Part shown: piece by piece, positions 35,185-36,555 of the stretch
Layout: each line of letters starts with the position of its first letter
How positions within the stretch are numbered: the stretch's first letter is position 1
Assembly: GCA_028723085.1 (NCBI GenBank)
Contig: JAQYFP010000021.1
Location: forward strand, 1-36,555
Origin: Erysipelotrichaceae bacterium
GTDB taxonomy: Bacteria > Bacillota_I > Bacilli_A > Erysipelotrichales > Erysipelotrichaceae
DNA: 36,555 bases
Direction: 5' to 3'
Notes under the pieces: model-generated
Database searches by the model: none
What the model was told of the DNA's origin: nothing
Seen by the model: only the letters and a program-made list of their open reading frames with translations
Program-made: the position numbers and the translations under genes

Positions 35185-36404
35185 CAACTTTAGAAATTAT
35201 GCAAGAAGCCAAAAGAGTCTCTAATTCAATTCATCTTTCAACACAAGAAAAAAATAAGGCACTTTATTTTATGGCTCAGTCTTTAATAAAACACACTAAT
35301 GAAATTATACAAGCCAATCAAATGGATGTGGACCAAGTAAAAGATACATTTACGTCTACAAAATTAGATCGCCTTGAATTAAATGAACAAAGAATTCAAG
35401 CTATGGCCAATGGTATTTTAGAAGTAATGGAATTAGAAGACCCAACAGGAATTATCTTAGATGAAGTAAAACGAAATGGTTTATTGATTCAAAAGAAAAG
35501 TGTTCCTTTAGGTGTGATTGCCATCATTTATGAAAGTAGACCCAATGTGACAAGTGATGCAGCGAGTCTTGCGATTAAAAGTGGGAATGTCTGTATTTTA
35601 AGAACAGAAAAAGAAGCTTGGCATTCTGCTTTTGCGATTGTCTCAGCTTTACAAAAAGGATTAGCACAAGCAAATTGTGATCCAAACATGATTCAATTAA
35701 TTGAAGATACAACTCGAACAAGTGCCTATGAATTAATGAATGGCATCGGATACATTGATTTATTAATTCCAAGAGGAGGAAAAGGCTTAATTCAATCATG
35801 TGTTGAAAATGCCAAAGTCCCATGTATTGAAACAGGAACTGGTATTTGTAGTGTATATGTAGATGAGGACTGTGATATCGAAATGGCTTTAAATATTGTC
35901 GAAAATGCGAAAACAAGTCGTCCATCGGTATATAATGCCCAAGAAACTTTATTAGTTGCTAAAAACATTGCGCCACAATTTCTTCCTAAATTAAAGAAAA
36001 GAATTCCGCAAGTGGAGTTAAGATTAGATGAAAAAGCTTTAAAAATAATAGACGGAATTCCTGCAAGTTCAGAAGATTTTGATACGGAATTTCTTGATTA
36101 TATTCTAGCTGTTAAAGTAGTGGACAATGTACAAGAAGCTATTGCTCATATTCAAAAACATTCCACGCATCATTCAGAAAGCATAGTAACAAATAATGCG
36201 AAACATGCACAATTGTTTGTCGATTTAATTGATAGTGCTGCTGTATATGTCAATGCTTCCACGCGGTTTACCGATGGCAATGAATTTGGGTTAGGATGTG
36301 AAATGGGAATATCGACACAAAAGCTACATGCCCGTGGTCCTATGGGATTAAAAGAATTAACTACGTATAAATATATTATTCATGGAAATGGGAATATAAG
36401 ATAA
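35181..36404 (+). CDS. proA: Glutamate-5-semialdehyde dehydrogenase (gamma-glutamyl phosphate reductase)
   Basis: PLGVIAIIYESRPNVTSDAASLAIKSGN, PRGGKGLI, NAQETLLV, FTDGNEFGLGCEMGISTQKLHARGPMGLKELTTYKY. Confidence 0.96.
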   Translation: MTTLEIMQEAKRVSNSIHLSTQEKNKALYFMAQSLIKHTNEIIQANQMDVDQVKDTFTSTKLDRLELNEQRIQAMANGILEVMELEDPTGIILDEVKRNGLLIQKKSVPLGVIAIIYESRPNVTSDAASLAIKSGNVCILRTEKEAWHSAFAIVSALQKGLAQANCDPNMIQLIEDTTRTSAYELMNGIGYIDLLIPRGGKGLIQSCVENAKVPCIETGTGICSVYVDEDCDIEMALNIVENAKTSRPSVYNAQETLLVAKNIAPQFLPKLKKRIPQVELRLDEKALKIIDGIPASSEDFDTEFLDYILAVKVVDNVQEAIAHIQKHSTHHSESIVTNNAKHAQLFVDLIDSAAVYVNASTRFTDGNEFGLGCEMGISTQKLHARGPMGLKELTTYKYIIHGNGNIR

Positions 36405-36415
36405 AAGCTCTAAAA

Positions 36416-36555
36416 TGAACCGAACCCAATAATTTGGACAAATTAATTTTTAAGCTGATGCTAAGGATTGGCTTCTGTATTGTGCAGGAGTTAATCCTTT
36501 TAATTTTGTTACTATTCTTTGATTATTATAATAATCTATATATTCTACAATTGCA
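36416..36555 (-). mobile_element. Right end of an IS3-family element (partial, runs off the window)
   Basis: Transposase C-terminus followed by a probable terminal inverted repeat TGAACCGAACCCAATAATTTGGACAAA (about 36416-36442), similar to IS150-type ends. Confidence 0.75.
36450..36555 (-). CDS. IS3-family transposase OrfB (integrase core), C-terminal fragment
   Basis: Minus-strand translation AIVEYIDYYNNQRIVTKLKGLTPAQYRSQSLASA* matches the YNNxRxxxKLKGxTPxQYR C-terminal motif of IS3 transposases; not in the ORF track. Confidence 0.88.
   Translation of the reverse strand, partial: AIVEYIDYYNNQRIVTKLKGLTPAQYRSQSLASA

Noticed and set aside
1-36555. CRISPR arrays, tRNA or rRNA genes, toxin-antitoxin or defence islands
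   Set aside because: No regularly spaced repeats, no tRNA/rRNA signatures recognised by eye, and no defence-type proteins among the ORFs.

Overview
The window is a low-GC Bacillota chromosome segment spanning a replication origin; gene content suggests Erysipelotrichia or a relative, but this is a tentative inference. From the left: dnaN and dnaA on the minus strand, a DnaA-box-rich oriC at about 2.8-3.1 kb, then mostly plus-strand genes. These are FemAB-like, rpmH, rnpA, yidC, jag/khpB, pth, mfd, an S4 protein (RqcP/YabO-like), a DUF1934-like protein, argS, rpoE, a teichoic-acid-type cluster (ABC permease and ATPase, tagD-like, three CDP-glycerol glycerophosphotransferase proteins), a RelQ-like small alarmone synthetase (minus), rsmG, parA, parB, a YitT-family protein, a glmS ribozyme plus glmS, a DUF5662-like protein (minus), rpmE, an aminotransferase, comFA, comFC, a membrane-anchored coiled-coil protein, a C-terminally truncated glmU, prs, an ArsC/Spx-like protein, tatD (minus), proB and proA. 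The 3' end of an IS3-family element sits at the right edge. Most of this is housekeeping. The items most worth a second look are: a cin-box-like TACGAATA 7 nt upstream of an SD-less comFA, a GlmU that ends before the acetyltransferase active site, an uncharacterised membrane coiled-coil protein with repeated Thr motifs, a GT2-TagF fusion in a compact polymer cluster, an extra helix enclosing the glmS ribozyme, and a leader hairpin upstream of rpmE. I saw no clearly novel defence or mobile system.
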